Position numbers and translations under genes: made by a program. Source: Hetaerina americana (taxonomy: Eukaryota > Arthropoda > Insecta > Odonata > Calopterygidae). From it: a stretch of 64,000 bases of DNA. The DNA is taken from contig JAKTNV010000005.1 in NCBI GenBank assembly GCA_022747635.1, positions 42,360,238 to 42,424,237 of the forward strand. Direction: 5' to 3'. Of the stretch, positions 1 to 12,848 are shown in pieces. Under the pieces are notes generated by a model, which ran no database searches, was not told where the DNA came from, and was given only the letters and a program-made list of their open reading frames with translations. How positions within the stretch are numbered: position 1 is the stretch's first letter; every line of letters starts with the position of its first letter.

Positions 1-47
1 AACCGGTAGATTACCCTAAAATAATAATTATATATTTTTACCATAAA

Positions 48-311
48 CACAATAATCAACCCGAAAGTCGGTTTGGTAGGTGATGGTAGATGGCACTGGT
101 AGATGGTACTGGTGTTCACCAAGTACTTAGCCCCCCTATCCTGGTGTGTGAAATTCACACACCAGGATAGGGGGGCCAGTTCCTTTCCCTATGCCGGTTA
201 TTGTTTACCAGGAAGATCTGGTACCCGAAAAATGTCATAGCTTGGGTGGAGCTGTAGGTACCCAGAGGCCTACCCGGGACCCTCCGGTCAGTAGCCTAAC
301 GCTCTACACAA
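48..311 (-). repeat. tRNA-derived SINE, family A, copy 1
   Basis: On the minus strand the tRNA-like head (GTAGAGCGTT, then CTACTGACCGGAGGG) lies near 300 and the 3' end (CGGGTTGATTATTGTG) near 48. The same head, middle (CACCCAAGCTATG) and tail (GGGCTTAGTA, GGGTTGAT) recur at 28445-28688 and 49063-49314, with a 3' fragment at 23257-23352. Four dispersed copies show that it is a repeat. The family assignment rests on the A-box-like segment; the B box is degenerate. Exact ends and target duplications were not resolved. Confidence 0.75.
131..175. repeat. perfect 22-bp inverted repeat inside SINE copy
   Basis: 131-152 is the exact reverse complement of 154-175, with a single A between. The other SINE-A copies lack this perfect symmetry, so this copy has probably been made palindromic secondarily, for example by template switching. 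Confidence 0.9.
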
Positions 312-505
312 AATTTCTGCCCTACAAGTGTATAATTTATTTTTTCGCGAATAGACGAACGGAAGGGCAGCGGTTTCTCTGGCTGGGTTCGTGGGATGGG
401 TGTTTCAGGAAAGGCTGGTGGCCGGTGGCAATTGACTCCCAGTCTTTAAGGAGTGCAGAACGCTCGTTTGCGAAGCGTTTAATGCGTGACCTCGTTACGT
501 TCGTC

Positions 506-1176
506 ATGAACCGGTTATTGGAACAGCGCCACGCCATCAAATTTTGTTTGAAACTGGGGAAAACCGAGAAAGAGACTCATGAAATGCCCAAGCCAGCTTG
601 TGGTGATAACGCCATGGGTGGATTCGGTGTTATTGATGGGCACATGGGCATGGGTTGTTTCGAGAGGGTAGAGAAGATGTTGAAGACGCCGAACGTTGAG
701 GACGCCCTTCAACTTCAACAAATGACGCAAATCTTGCAAAAGTGAAGGTTTGGTTGGGCATGGATCGCAGATTAAGTGTTTCCATGGTTTCTGATGAACT
801 TGGATTCCCTTAAAGTGATGTGCATCGACATATGGGCGAAAATATGGGCATGAGAAAGGTGTGTGCAAAGTTGATATCGCGAGTGCTCTCGGACGAACGG
901 AAGGAAACTCGTACGCGAATCTGCCAAGAGCTGCGCGACCATGTGAGCGAGGATCCAAATTTTTTAGAAAATGCCGTTACTGACTTCTTCCTCTCCTTCC
1001 ACCTCATATACGCGTTAAAAGGACGTCCCTAAGGTTCGGTTGAAGCGTTACAACAGGCCGTGACTAAGTAGCTTAGAAGTACTCCGGGCGCCGCCTTTCA
1101 GAAGACGTACGAGGCGTGGGAAACCCGTTGGCAGTGGTGCGTGGAAACACTAGGGTGGTACTTGGAGGACTTCTGA
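506..1176 (+). pseudogene. mariner-like transposase remnant with catalytic core deleted
   Basis: The sequence resembles the mariner-like family known from FLJ37770/GVQW3-type proteins. The reading begins MNRLLEQRHAIKFCLKLGK at 506, continues through the helix-turn-helix region with frameshifts (near 640 and 740), and resumes at 820 with HMGENMGMRKVCAKLISRVLS and FLENAVT (ending about 981). It then jumps directly to the family's C-terminus, DFFLSFHLIYALKGRP, EALQQAVTK and AFQKTYEAWE, ending at TGA near 1174. About 150 residues carrying the first two catalytic aspartates (GDETW and HDN) are missing. Stops at 1030 and 1069 lie in the C-terminal part. It cannot make active transposase. I could not identify the terminal inverted repeats. 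Confidence 0.75.
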
Positions 1177-1559
1177 GTGAATGCGTCAAATCTGGCCATA
1201 AATGTTTTTAATATACTCAGTTATCCTACTTTTGGGACAGACCATGCGTGTATATGCATATGTATGAATCAAACCTTTCACGTTAAGTGGAAACACGCTA
1301 CGTGAAATGTTAAGTGTAAACACACTCGTATTCAACGTTTCGGAGGTGGTGCCACCTTCGCATTTGTAATTTTCGTCACTTTTCGCCAATTTTATTCGTC
1401 TACCAATCTATGTACATTTATATTTTTACCCGTTCTCTGATTCCTGAGGTACACTGTGTGCTTACGCAGGGATTCACGAAAATCAGCGAAAAATCATCTC
1501 GTTTAGAAACATATGCAAATTTTGTCTGTTTACGTTCCACGCCACCGCTGTTTTTATTT
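1177..1559. other. no gene recognised
   Basis: Moderately AT-rich DNA between the mariner remnant and the CpG-dense zone. I see no exon, RNA gene or repeat that I can name. Confidence 0.5.
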
Positions 1560-3914
1560 GAACCCGGGCACGCGGCGAGAGGAAACGAAAACAGAAGACG
1601 GTCGCAGGCCATCACCGACCTCCGCCGACTAGGGACGCCTGCGAGCAACTGTTCCCTCCGTCCGCCTCGCAGTTCTCTCTCTCACTGTCTCCCACCATCC
1701 CCCGCTCCCGCCCCCTCGAAGAGGGGCAGGGAATGGGTCGAGTCCCTCCGGGTAGGTGGCGGTTTGTTGGGGGGGCAATTGGGGAACGGGGAGTGGGAGG
1801 AAAAAAGGGACCGGTAGGAGAATGGGTGGGGGATAAAGTTTACCGTGAGGGGTGAACATAGAGGGGGAGGGAGGGAGCCGAGAGACAGGAGGGGGCGAGA
1901 TAGGCGCACGCAGCGGCGGATGTGGGGCAGGAGGGGAGGTTGGGGAGGGAGGGGTCCGGGAGCTGGGTCTGGCGAACGAGGGGGAGAGTGGTAGGAAAGC
2001 GACGCGACTAACTCCCTCACGACCAGTCGTCGGCTGGCATCTGGTCGGCGAGAATGTTCGGCTGGTAAGCGATCAGCTCGTGCCCACGATCGGCGTGTGC
2101 TGCGGCCGGCGAGAAACAACGTCCGCGCTCGAATCCCGTCCGCCCATCTCCCCCTCCGAGAGTAAGTGCGGGCGAGGTCAGCGGGTTTGGACTTTCCTCC
2201 TATCAATCATCGAGGTAACAATTGTGAAGGAAGGTATTCGTCAGTCACCGCGGTCCCTGGTCGCACGGCCGACGCCGCTAGCAAGTGCAACTTAAGTGTC
2301 GTGGGCCGTCAGGTTATGGACAAAGGACTGTTAAGTGTGCGCTGAGGAGTGAAGGGATCCAAGACCGGTCGGTTTTCCAGGTGACCTGAGTCAAAAATGT
2401 CTTCCCACGATCCTCCTTCACCTCGGCGCCGCACCCTGCCGTGAGGACGTCTTGGATGCGAAGCAGCGATAAGCAAGCGACTCCTGTGATCTTCCGGAAC
2501 GAGTGATTTCTTACCACCCCGGCGACCCGAACTCTCTGCTTCGCGAGACAACGGACGGCGGGAAAGGAGCCAAGAAGACAAGAGGCTCCCCACCACCACC
2601 ATCTCCTCCTACTTCTCGTCAAGACCCTTCCCAGAATCCTTCCCGCCATCGGAGCGCTCGGAAGAGAGGAGGAAAACGACCTTTCGGCGTCACGAGCCCG
2701 TAGCCCCCCTCCCTCTTCTCATTTTTTTTATCAATTCCTCTTTTTTTATTCATCATCACCACTCTGGAAGTAGGCATCGGCGAAGGTGGATGATTCCCTC
2801 CTCCCAGTGTCGAGTCGTGAATCCCGTAGCGTGAATTTTCATTTCCTCCTGCCCGCCCCATTACAACGGGCCGAAGGGGGAGAGAAGTGAATGGTATATC
2901 ATCCTCAGCTCCTCGCAATCTCCCGCCCAGCTTCCCACCTGCGGACATCTGCTGCGGTCCATTAGTTTCGGCACTCCACCGTGCACGATTTATTTTCATT
3001 TCCCCGCGTGTGTATTTTTTCCGGCATCGGCACCTGACTCTCTCTGGCCCGAGAGCGCGGGACTCGGGATAGGTTTCCTCCCTCAAATTTTGTTGCGACG
3101 TGGGTAAATGTGCACGCCTTTTCTTCTCCTTTTTGCGGAGGCTGAGAGAAAGAGACCATCATCTGCCGTCTAGAGGTTCTTCCGATTGAGAAGAAGATTC
3201 CTCTTTCGGACCGCCCTCCCTAACCAACTCCCTCGGAGGTGCGATCCCGATATTCCACGCGAGTGAAAGTCCGTCCGCAAATGCCGATGGGGATCGATGG
3301 CGGTGGCGGCGTGGACCGCGTCCCCCTCTTCCTCTTTCCCGGTTATTCTCTTTCCCCCGACACGGCCCTTCTCCGTCGTCCCCTCTTGAAGTAGACGCCC
3401 GCGAAAGGGAGAGAGAGGGAGAAGAGGAGCAGTAGATTGCCAGCGAACTCACCCACACCAGCGAATCCGCAAACCCGCCCCCCTCCCGCCCTCCCGGTCA
3501 ACCGATCCCCCCTCCCCCATCTGATCTCTCCCACCTCCTCGGTCAAGGTGACCACTGGCGATCGGCTCTCCGAGCTTCGCTTGCTTACTCAGAAAGGCAG
3601 AAGCAGAAGGACCTGATGCAAACAATCTCAAGCGTGGGAAAAAGGTGAAAACAATCGCGAGTCCGCGTCACAACAGTCGTCCGCTTTTTCGTGGAAACCT
3701 GCCAGCCCCTTCCTCCCTTCTTACCCCTCATTACTGCTTTCGTCTTCCTTCGGAGCGAGCGGTGACCCTTCCCCTACCTCCTCCAGATCCGCCTCTCCCT
3801 CCCTGAGAAGCGGTCCCTCGCTCGGGCCATTCCTCGGGAAGGGCCCGCCGACACTCGGTCGTTCAAATCTCTCCCTCTACGCCTGCGGCACCCCGTAAGG
3901 AAAGACACCCCACC
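1560..3914 (+). promoter_or_regulatory. CpG-dense region upstream of the GPCR gene (likely promoter and 5' UTR)
   Basis: GC-rich and CpG-rich, with polypurine and polypyrimidine blocks, running into the receptor start codon at 3915. Many long open frames here arise from GC bias, overlap on both strands and show no recognisable protein. A splice-donor-like AGAGTAAGTG at about 2158 could mark an upstream noncoding exon, but this is speculative. No TATA box stands out, as is usual for CpG-rich promoters. A regulatory role is inferred from position and composition only. Confidence 0.4.
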
Positions 3915-4403
3915 ATGTCCGCCTCCACGGACAGCGCCTTGGGCGAAGCCGACGGTCATCCACTCTCTGGAAGTGCCGCCTCCTCCTACCTCTTCGGTAA
4001 CGACACCGGGGGTGGCTGGGGACCCCGCTTCTTCTTCACCTTCTACTCCGAGTTCCCCTCCGGCGGCTCCCTTGACTCCGTGGGCACCACCGCGGCCTTG
4101 GAGCTGTCCGCCCTCTTGGCCACCCTTGCCGCCTCGCTCGCCACCAACGGTGCCGTCGTGTGGGCCGTTCTCTGGAGGAGGCGCAGCCGGCGGCGCCACG
4201 GGGGTAGCGGGACCGGGTGCTCGGGGGGAGGGGCGTCCTCAACCCCCCGTGGCCTGCGCCCCTCCGTCACCGACGCCTTCCTCCTCAACCTGGCCGCCGC
4301 GGATCTTGTCTTCGCCTTGGGTATCCCCTTGGTGGCCTTCACGACGGTGACTAAGGAGTGGAGGCTGGGGGAGACGGCGTGCCGGATCCTGCCGTATTCA
4401 CAG
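3915..4403 (+). CDS. class A (rhodopsin-like) GPCR, exon 1 (N-terminus to start of TM3)
   Basis: Encodes residues 1-163 of an orphan-type seven-transmembrane receptor of the plasma membrane. The ATG sits in a good context (CACCATG). Residues 1-58 are extracellular with an N-glycosylation sequon at N29. TM1 is about 60-87 with the conserved asparagine N78. A long Arg/Gly-rich first intracellular loop follows (88-118). TM2 is about 119-142 with the conserved D130 (LNLAAADLVF). C156 is the TM3 cysteine expected to pair with extracellular loop 2. The exon ends after CAG at a GTGAGT donor in phase 0. Joining it to 29273 restores an unbroken TM3. The ligand is unknown. The general layout recalls orphan and fatty-acid/peptide-type class A receptors, but I cannot assign an orthologue. 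Codon use is very GC-rich. Confidence 0.85.
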
Positions 4404-7400
4404 GTGAGTCGAGACGATGCGCAGATATAGGGAGCCTTTGCCTATCAACGGAACGCGCGACATATATTTCATCCAAGGGTTTCATTGATGATGCTTTACT
4501 GATATATCTGATATGTATTTAAGGCATTTGTCACAGAAATGGGACAATTTTGTTGGCTAAAATAAGGTAGGATTACATTTGTTAATTATTTTCGGGAAAT
4601 CATTGAATTGTAAAATGAAATCGTTAGGTATCCTTTATTCATTATTTTTAAATATCAGTAGCGTCTCACGGACCAAAAATGTCTCTGACAAGTTTTGAAC
4701 AATTACCCTGTGGAGTTAGAAATACTGATACATCGAATAGTCTCGACCATGTTGAAACTTGACAATTGCAAGAACTTCGATGAATACTCTTTGTATGTTT
4801 CGCCCTGCCCCTTTTTAAAACGTAATATTAACTCTACTATAAATAATATCGTTTCCATGGCAGATGGAGACTTAAGTACTTGTACAAACGATTATTTCGG
4901 TCAGATTCTGAAAGCATGGATGTTATTTTGATTAAGATTAGAGTATTATTTGGACCATTCCCCCTCAGATATATTCATCAATAGAGCGTTCCATAAAATA
5001 AAATGACTAGTAAATACGTGCACAAACCATGTAATGAGCACTGCATATGAATTTCCTAAGTCATATTAGATTCATAGGATACAAATTACCCCTCAAGGTT
5101 AATGATCATAAGACAGGCCAGGGTTCAGAAATATAGCTTATGCCTGAATACCGTGCAGCAATTGGGGGGAGTCATTTATCCCCATATCACGTAAATAATA
5201 GTTTCCGACACTTCTTTGGTTGCGTTAAAATTTAGTACCAACCATATTACGCGTAACTTCCGAATATACGTAGAATAGTTGGAAAGATTTTATTATACGG
5301 TATAAATATGAATGTTTCCAATATGGATATTTATATACAGATTACGCTTAAGAATGTGCACCATTGTTTTTTCATCACCGGAAGCTTAATGAGTTGTATA
5401 CGGAATCTTAAATATTGAAGCTTGTTAGTTCTGCTCAGTATATGCCATTAAAGTGAAACGCAATTTCATCAGTTTTGTCAATGTGTAAATAAAATCTGAA
5501 AACCTTTTCGAAGTTGTATCGTATACTATCCAAATAAATTTTCTGACATCCGTAAACATCCATAAATAACATACATGACAGCTCTTCCACGTCAGTTTCG
5601 GGATATCCACCTTTTCAGTTGGCTGATGAGTGCCCTGAAGCAATGAAGATCGTAAAATAAGCGTCAAAAAAGGATTTATTTGATATCTAGCGTTCTTATC
5701 ATCAGACATTATTATACTCCGAGAGTCATTTTATTCGCAGAGATTCGACGGAAATTTTTCCGTTGCATATTCAAGTAATCCACTCTTTTGGATGAAATCG
5801 TTGACACGCCTATCCTGTTGACTACGACGTTTCAGTAGTTACTTTTGCTTTTCAATTTTGAAATCCGGAGATAAGTAATAGGGGAGGGAGGGGCATGTAT
5901 ATATCTCCTCCTCAAACGATTCACGAGAGAGAGAAATAGGATTGCCGAAGTTTTGATTCAATATGCGATAAGAAGCTCATTCTATTACTGGAACCATTGC
6001 CATTTGAGCGACTAAATGCTATTTTTAGAAAACTCCATCATAAAGCCCCTTGCCCATGCAATCCCCAGCAAGAATAGAATTTATTGCTTTTTTATTCAAA
6101 TTCTTCTCGTATCTGATCATCCCCATGCGACGGCATCTTATTTTCGACATTTTACTCTGCGTTCAAAAATATATTTTCTTCAATTTTCGTTGATTTTCGC
6201 CCACCACCGAGGCATGATTATCCTTCCTAAAATGAAAAATCGGTCCCTGTTTACATTACGTTCCTATTTACATACAGCCTAGCCGGTTTCTCGTCTGTGA
6301 CGCCGCGTCCAATTTTCAGGTGACGAACGCTGGGAATTTTAATTCCTGAAGGACAAATGCGAATTCCACCGGTAGGGGAGGAGTAGAGCGGGGATGGAAG
6401 AAGAGCGGGGGAGTGAGAAGTTGGTGGCAGAAAATCAATTTCCACTCTATACATCCATTATTCAACGATCCTGGTACTGCCCTTTTTGAATCACTCTCCA
6501 TTATGTCATTATTCGAATGCACATACATACTGCTTGTTAGGTGGGTGCGCTTCCCTCCGATCAGATTATTGTGGTTAAGTTATGAGATATTTTGTTTCTG
6601 TCCTCGCACAGATGCTGAGTCAATGACGCCACGACGTAATAGGCTCACAACAACGAAATAATCGCTACGCACACACTCCCGCGTACCCATGGCATTCCCA
6701 TCGATTTGACGGGAACGAACGCGATGCGAATAAAGCACGACGGCTTGCTTGCGTTCGCCTCCTTTAATATTAATTTACTCTCCAGATGCATCATAATGCC
6801 TTCACCGGATCCGTGTGTGTGTGTGCGTTTTTTTTGATAATTCGTGCAGATATGCGTATCAGAAAAATGAATAAGCCCGTCTTATTCTTGTTTCTTTCCG
6901 TGAACTCAGAGTGAGACCACGTGTCACAAATACCGGAGGGGACTGGAGGTTCACCATGGCGATCTTCACTCTCCTCTTAGGAATGCTATTGATTTAAAAT
7001 GGCGGACTTCGGATAATGAAATTATTATGTTTTTGAGCGGGACGTATTTGCTTACACGGCAAGGTCGATATATTTTTATGGGTATGATTATAATGAGATC
7101 AACATTTACGGGAACATATACGCATTTTGAGGCATGGTGGCCTTTGAGTGGAAAGACCTCCAGAGGAAGACAGAATTCATAAAGAAGAACTAACGCTGGA
7201 CGAAGGGGTCGGCCGTTGCGTGAGGAGAGTGGAGGGATGCGGTGAACCAAACTTTGGGATTGATGCCCCTAGATAATTACAGAGAGAAATACTCATACAA
7301 TTATTGGGCAGTTTCGTGAGTCATTAGGACTCATATTAATTGCCGTCTCTCGAGACTTTCTCAGCGCCAAGAATCTTTTAGGATCATATTAGGTCAAATA

Positions 7401-7689
7401 TTCGCATTAAAATTTCATCATAGGTTACTTCTGAGAATGTCCCAGAGCCGGGAAATTCCTGATAAAAGATACACATAGGCGCTCCTAAATCAGGTGCGAC
7501 TTCCGGGGTGACTAATGGAGCAGAGGATGAATAACGGAAAATAAAAGCGGAAGTAATTTCTTACGGTATAGGAATCCGCGTTCGTAACCGGAAATACTGA
7601 CGGATTTGTTTTGCTAGGACGGAAAACCAACGTATGGGAGTAAGATGCAGTCTAGAAGAAGGTTGGAAGATTGAGCTATTTCATTGAGT

Positions 7690-7880
7690 AGCTAGGAAGT
7701 GGCGTGGTAGCCCAGTGCGTAGAGCATGCGGATACTGATCGGAGGACCCGGGTATAAATCTCGATGATATTTTTCTTCAACTTCACGCCCGCTGTCGGAT
7801 TTTTAGGGTGCCCAATATTCCGGGGAAACGTTTGGCGGTACAAGGAAAATAAATGACCCTCATTCGTGAATATCACAGGG
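7690..7880 (+). repeat. tRNA-like SINE candidate
   Basis: The head contains an A-box-like GTAGCCCAGTGCGTAGAGC and a B-box-like GGGTATAAATCTC about 35 bases later, followed by an unrelated body that ends near AAGGAAAATAAATG. No second copy was seen in the window, so SINE status rests on the promoter boxes alone. Confidence 0.45.
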
Positions 7881-9672
7881 CAGAGTACAAGGTGTAGTCC
7901 ATCCTCATTAAACCCATCTCCCGGATGATATCTAAAATTTCTAAATAGTGAGAGGCATTAGGGAGGCGTGCCTGGGATATTCTGAGGTTGTTTAAGTTAG
8001 GAGGCCCATTTGTAATTGCCAAAATTTGCCCCTTACTGGAATTTTATGGCAGGGATGGATTTATGTGAAACGAAGTGCGTTCGATGTGACGCGGACGAGG
8101 AGGAGACAAGGTCTAGCTCGGAATTACTTTGATTACTTTAGAGATACCGGATGGCTCATGCAATGGAACGAGTAATTTTGATTTGCCAACGTCGAATGCG
8201 TTGCCGTTCCATTTCCGAAATTTACCTACAGGGCCCGTTTTGAGTTGGCATAAATGGACCCGTTTTGAGTTGGCATAAAAGGATAGAATAATTGTGTCGT
8301 AGGGCATCATCGGAAGAGTTTTTTTTAAACGGATTCCGTACCTGTCACTCGGAATGTGAGGCGTGAAGGTCGTTCGAAAGCTTCGTCCCGAAGATCAATG
8401 AGTCACCCCGCTCAAGAGAAAAGGTGAGCCCATAATACTGGTCTGCCTTCGGGCGGGCTCGCCGTACCACCCCTCCGTGTCGAACATCCAGCCAGAGAGA
8501 ACGAGTCCTCAATGGCGCTCCTTCCGCTGAACGCCGGTGAATAATCATCTCCACGGCACAGAGTTTCGGAATCATCGCGTCACGGTCGAGGAAGAAGCTC
8601 GTTATGACTCCCGTGTAACACGTCAGCGCGACAAGCGGCCGTTTTCCGGTGAATTTCTCTCCTCCTCCCTGATATTACGGTGACGACACGAATTTAAATT
8701 TTTTGTGGATCTCTCATCCGTTGCGACACCAAAATTAATAACACGTCGGACAAATCATTATTCCGAAGATTCTCCTTCCCTCACCTACGGATGGTGGTCA
8801 GTATCGTATATTCCGGGATTGTCGATTTTCCAGGATGAATTAATCAATGTCTACTTCACTGAGATTATTAAGTCCAGCCCACCGTAATTCCTCTTGCTGA
8901 TCCGGATGTCATGTATGAACGCTTCGCCTGAATCGGACGTTGTAACGTTACAGATTCAAGTCATGCCACCAGTCAGGGTGGGGCTAATTAAGAGAAAAGA
9001 CTTCACTGCTGTTCGCTGTAAAATAACCTAGAATCGAATGAGATGAAACAACAGATATCCACACGAGATCAGGTCGAGCCCTCGCACTCAGTTGTTCCGG
9101 ATTTTCATGTGGAGGAGGCTTCGGGTGAGACGTTCATCTCTCCCACGCTACCCCAGCCCTTTTAAACACGCACACGATACGAATACACTAGAGGGTATGA
9201 TGAATATTTAATGAATAATATATAAATCTATATCTAGGTAAATAAAATGCACACATACATGCAAATTATTGAATGTAACTCGGGTATGGCACAGTTAAAA
9301 TTGTAATTACCTGCGGAAAAGAACACATTTTTTAAAATTTCAGTGTTCTTAACAACCTTCACTCTTAAACACATTCTTAAGCTGATGAATATGGCCATAA
9401 AATGAAAATAATAAATGACAGTAGGAATCCTTATCATGCGTATCAATGTTTTTGCCCTTGTGGACAAGGATATCCGCACCGCGGCGAAAACATATTCTCA
9501 GGGATATATAGTAACCTACACCTGAAAGGGATAAGAAACACATTAAATGACAATCACAAGGTTAGTTGGAAAAGTGGAGCATAGAAGATTTCAAGCAAAA
9601 AAAGTTCCTGTACAGATAATTCCACTATGGAATTTCGGTTTGCCGGACACATGCCAAGAACACTGGCCCAAT

Positions 9673-9972
9673 CAATAGATTCAAGTATTTAGGGGAGGCC
9701 TGCTGAGGTCATTTGCGCCATAGGGGATGAACAGGGGTGGAGAGAAACCCGGCGTCGGCATTAGCCTACTCTTTACGAAAGGCGCCAAGGGGTCTGCAGT
9801 CCCATCCGACTGACGGCGTACTCACTCAAAGTGCCTTCCACAGAGCACCTCAAGTAGGGATCGAGATACCTCTGAAAAATATTCAACACCGCAGGGTTTG
9901 GAACCCGAGCACTCTGGGTGGGAAGCCGGTACGATAGCCACCGCACCAATCCCGATCCCAATAGATTCAAGT
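9673..9972 (-). repeat. tRNA-derived SINE, family B, full copy with target duplication
   Basis: The body 9687-9958 reads on the minus strand from GCGGTGGCTATCGTACCGG (A-box region), through CGGGTTCCAAACCC (B box), to CAAATGACCTCAGC and CCCCTAAATACT. It is flanked by a perfect 14-bp direct repeat, CAATAGATTCAAGT, at 9673-9686 and 9959-9972. This is the duplication expected of LINE-mobilised insertion. Copies 2 and 3 lie at 10731 and 24517. Confidence 0.9.
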
Positions 9973-10730
9973 GCGGTTACACACTAATGTATGTAATAAG
10001 GACACAAGCTTGAAAAACTATCTCACTGTAAAATTTGTTCGTTTAGGATCGTTTTTGTGATGAATAATCATTGCTAACGTTCTTTTTTTGCATCAGAAAT
10101 GTCTGATTTTTTCCCGCATAATATCTGGTGGCAATACTCGTAAAAAGCAATACCATTGGATTCAAGTAGCGCGCATTTTAAAATACCCAGGCAGAAAAGG
10201 TGGCGAAGAAATGTAAAAATACAATTTTCTGGTGCAAAAAAGTATAGTGGTAGACTTAAGTTGGTGGAATTTCATTAAAATGCGGCCGTATCTTTTGCCA
10301 CAGCAGTAAACACACACGAGACGTTTCTAAGTTTTTTAAAAGCATTTTCGGACCCCAGGAGGGTAGGTTGCCTCCAGCGCGGTAAACCGCTACATCCTCT
10401 TTCGGGCCGTGGCTATCCCAAATGCCATACCACCTGGCGAAAACTACATTCCACAACTTCAAGAACCCTTGTGTGTCTCGATTTACGCGAATTGGCATAC
10501 CAAGTCATTTTCCCTGTACTGTGTATTAAAATCGATATACCCCAAACGGTGACGACGTACGAAACGTTCATCTACTTTGTAGGTAAACGTAATTCCAGAG
10601 CCTGTTGAAAAAGATTTGCGAAAAGGAGGATTTGGATCAGAAACTCCCTTGAGTGGCATTTTTATTCGCGAAAGGACTAGATTTTCTTGTGTTATCCTAT
10701 GTAATTATTTAGCATGTAGATCCCGTTGGG

Positions 10731-11030
10731 GTATCGGGATTGTTGCGGTGGCTATCGTACTGGCTTCCCACCCAGAGGGTCCGGGTTCAAATCCCAGCGT
10801 TGTTGAATATTTTTCAGAGGTATCTTTATTCCTACTTGAGATGCTTTGTGGGGGGAACTTTGAGTGAGTACGCCGTCCGTCGGATGGGACATTAAGCTGC
10901 GGACCCCTTGGCGCCTTTCGTATAGAGTAGGCTAATTCCGACGCCAGGTTTCTCTCCACCCTTCATCCTTTCCTGTCCATCCCCTATGGTGCAAATGACC
11001 TCGGCTGTCGGTCGCCTCCCCTAAATACCA
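10731..11030 (+). repeat. tRNA-derived SINE, family B, copy 2
   Basis: Same order of blocks as the copy at 9673: GCGGTGGCTATCGTACTGG, then a textbook B box GGGTTCAAATCCC, GTTGAATATTTTTCAGAGG, GAGTGAGTACGCCGTC, CTTGGCGCCTTTCG, GCAAATGACCTCGG and CCCCTAAATACC. It lies about 760 bp from copy 1 in opposite orientation. No clear target duplication was seen. Confidence 0.85.
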
Positions 11031-12827
11031 CTACTATGATCACGTTGGATCCGATAAAGTAAAGGATAAACTCCCCCCACCTCGGAATGGAGGTGCCCCA
11101 CTCCAGGAAGTGTTATCGCTACTAAAATATACAAAGGGCTTTCACAAAAGTCAATCCATTTGTGGATAATATAATGTACCCGCGGAATCCAAACCCGTGC
11201 TAGGGTTAATTTCGTTGAAAACAGTAACTTTTATCACTGAACTAATGGTTTGAAAATAAATATGTGAAAGTGAGCATGACTGCTTTAGGAAAAAATTGTG
11301 CATGTCCCATATATTTCTCGTGGGTATCAACACCTACAATTACTAATGCTCCTGTTTTGCCAGTTTATCGGTCGATGGCTTTTAGCACTTATCACGGAAT
11401 ACGAGTTCGTATTTATGTTATCTGAGATCACCTTTTTCTTGCCCAATCGTTCGTGTCGGAAAGCGGAATAAGATATCCTAATCAGTGGACATCAATTCAT
11501 TCGGTTGGCAGTTCAAATGTCGAGGCAGTCGAGCTTAGGATTTCTGTACAACTTTTAGAGTTATTTTGCCCTTCGGGCGGGCCGCAGAAAAGGCGAACCC
11601 ATCGTGATGGGAGGTACGTGCGCCACTCCGTCGCAATTACGGTTTGTGCATTACTTGGGTTCAAACAACTATGACTGACACCGTATCAGAGCATTTCAAA
11701 GGTGGCGACGGAGTACCGCGATGAAATCAAAGCTATAGGAGGGTGGAATAGGGGCACTTAAGGCTAATCATCCACTCAACACCGACAAGGGCGGACGGAC
11801 CACTGGCGATGCGGGATTGAAATGATCAGGACTACATTTCCTTTTGAGTGGCTTATTTCGATCCCAAGTACCATTCTGAATCTGAAATGTCTGTGCTCTA
11901 TAATCGAGAGTGAGGTGATGCGAGGAAGAAATATTCTTAAAAAATGTAAGAATCAATTAGTCTCACAAAGCTTAGTAGAAATCATACATGAAATATTGCG
12001 GTAGGTTTAGTATGTTGTAACGATCAAAATAGAGTGCTGCTAAAGTAACATAAATTGCCGCGAATACACCATTTGATGAGACAGCTCCCTGATCTCTCAT
12101 TTAACGCTCAAGTAAGCTAACTCAGTACGCTAGTAAGATTTCCATATTCTATTCTGAGTTAAATAAATTTTCCATATCGGATTTCTTCAAAGTAGAGTAT
12201 ATGTTCGAATACTGTAGTTCGAGGGACTACCAAAAAACGTTCTGGTAGTGTTCCGCTCGGAATGTTTATGCAGAACTATCGTTGTCAATGTTTAACTCCA
12301 ATTTTCCAAGCGATTTTTTTTCCATTTGCCTTTTTGCAAATATACCATTAATTCAAAATCTAACACCTATGTCTACGAGGGTTATATTCCATCCGCCTGT
12401 AAGAAGAGGTTTAGATGTCAGACATGACTCGAATGGGAGTCAGAGCAACAAAATGCGACAGTTCCGAAAATGTTCTGCCATGACAACACATCCGGATGAT
12501 GTTTTAAGAAATGACCATCATACGGCATGGGCCACGTTTCCCGCTACCGCGTCCCTAAATTTTCTGCATCCTGTTTTGACGTAGCTCGGCCTTCACCAAG
12601 AAATATAAACTTAGTTGTGTGATGCTTCGTCTTGCCCTCTTAAAAGTTAAAAATTTTCCCGGATCCTTCGGTTTGCACGTCATTGCCGATGTTAAAATCG
12701 ATTTACTGAAATGTATCCGTCCTGTTTTAAAACATGAATTAACTTTCGAGGTGTCCAGATCACCAATTCCTTTTATTCCAAGCTCTTATCTATTGCGAAC
12801 CAGATCCTTTTCCTTGCAAAATTATAT

Positions 12828-12848
12828 TTCTCTCTCTCTCTCTCTCTG
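12828..12848. repeat. (TC)n microsatellite
   Basis: A short perfect CT dinucleotide run of about ten units. Confidence 0.9.

Noticed and set aside
191..745. 184-codon open frame at the left edge
   Set aside because: Its first part is antisense to a SINE and its second part is a shifted piece of the mariner-like remnant. Not a gene.
1410..2703. Several open frames of 60-170 codons on both strands
   Set aside because: Low-complexity Arg/Pro/Gly/Ser readings in GC-rich, CpG-dense DNA with no domain, overlapping on opposite strands. Best explained by composition.
5605..5645. CTGATGAGTGCCCTGAAG as another hammerhead
   Set aside because: Has the CUGAUGA string but no GAAA at the required place and no stems I or III.
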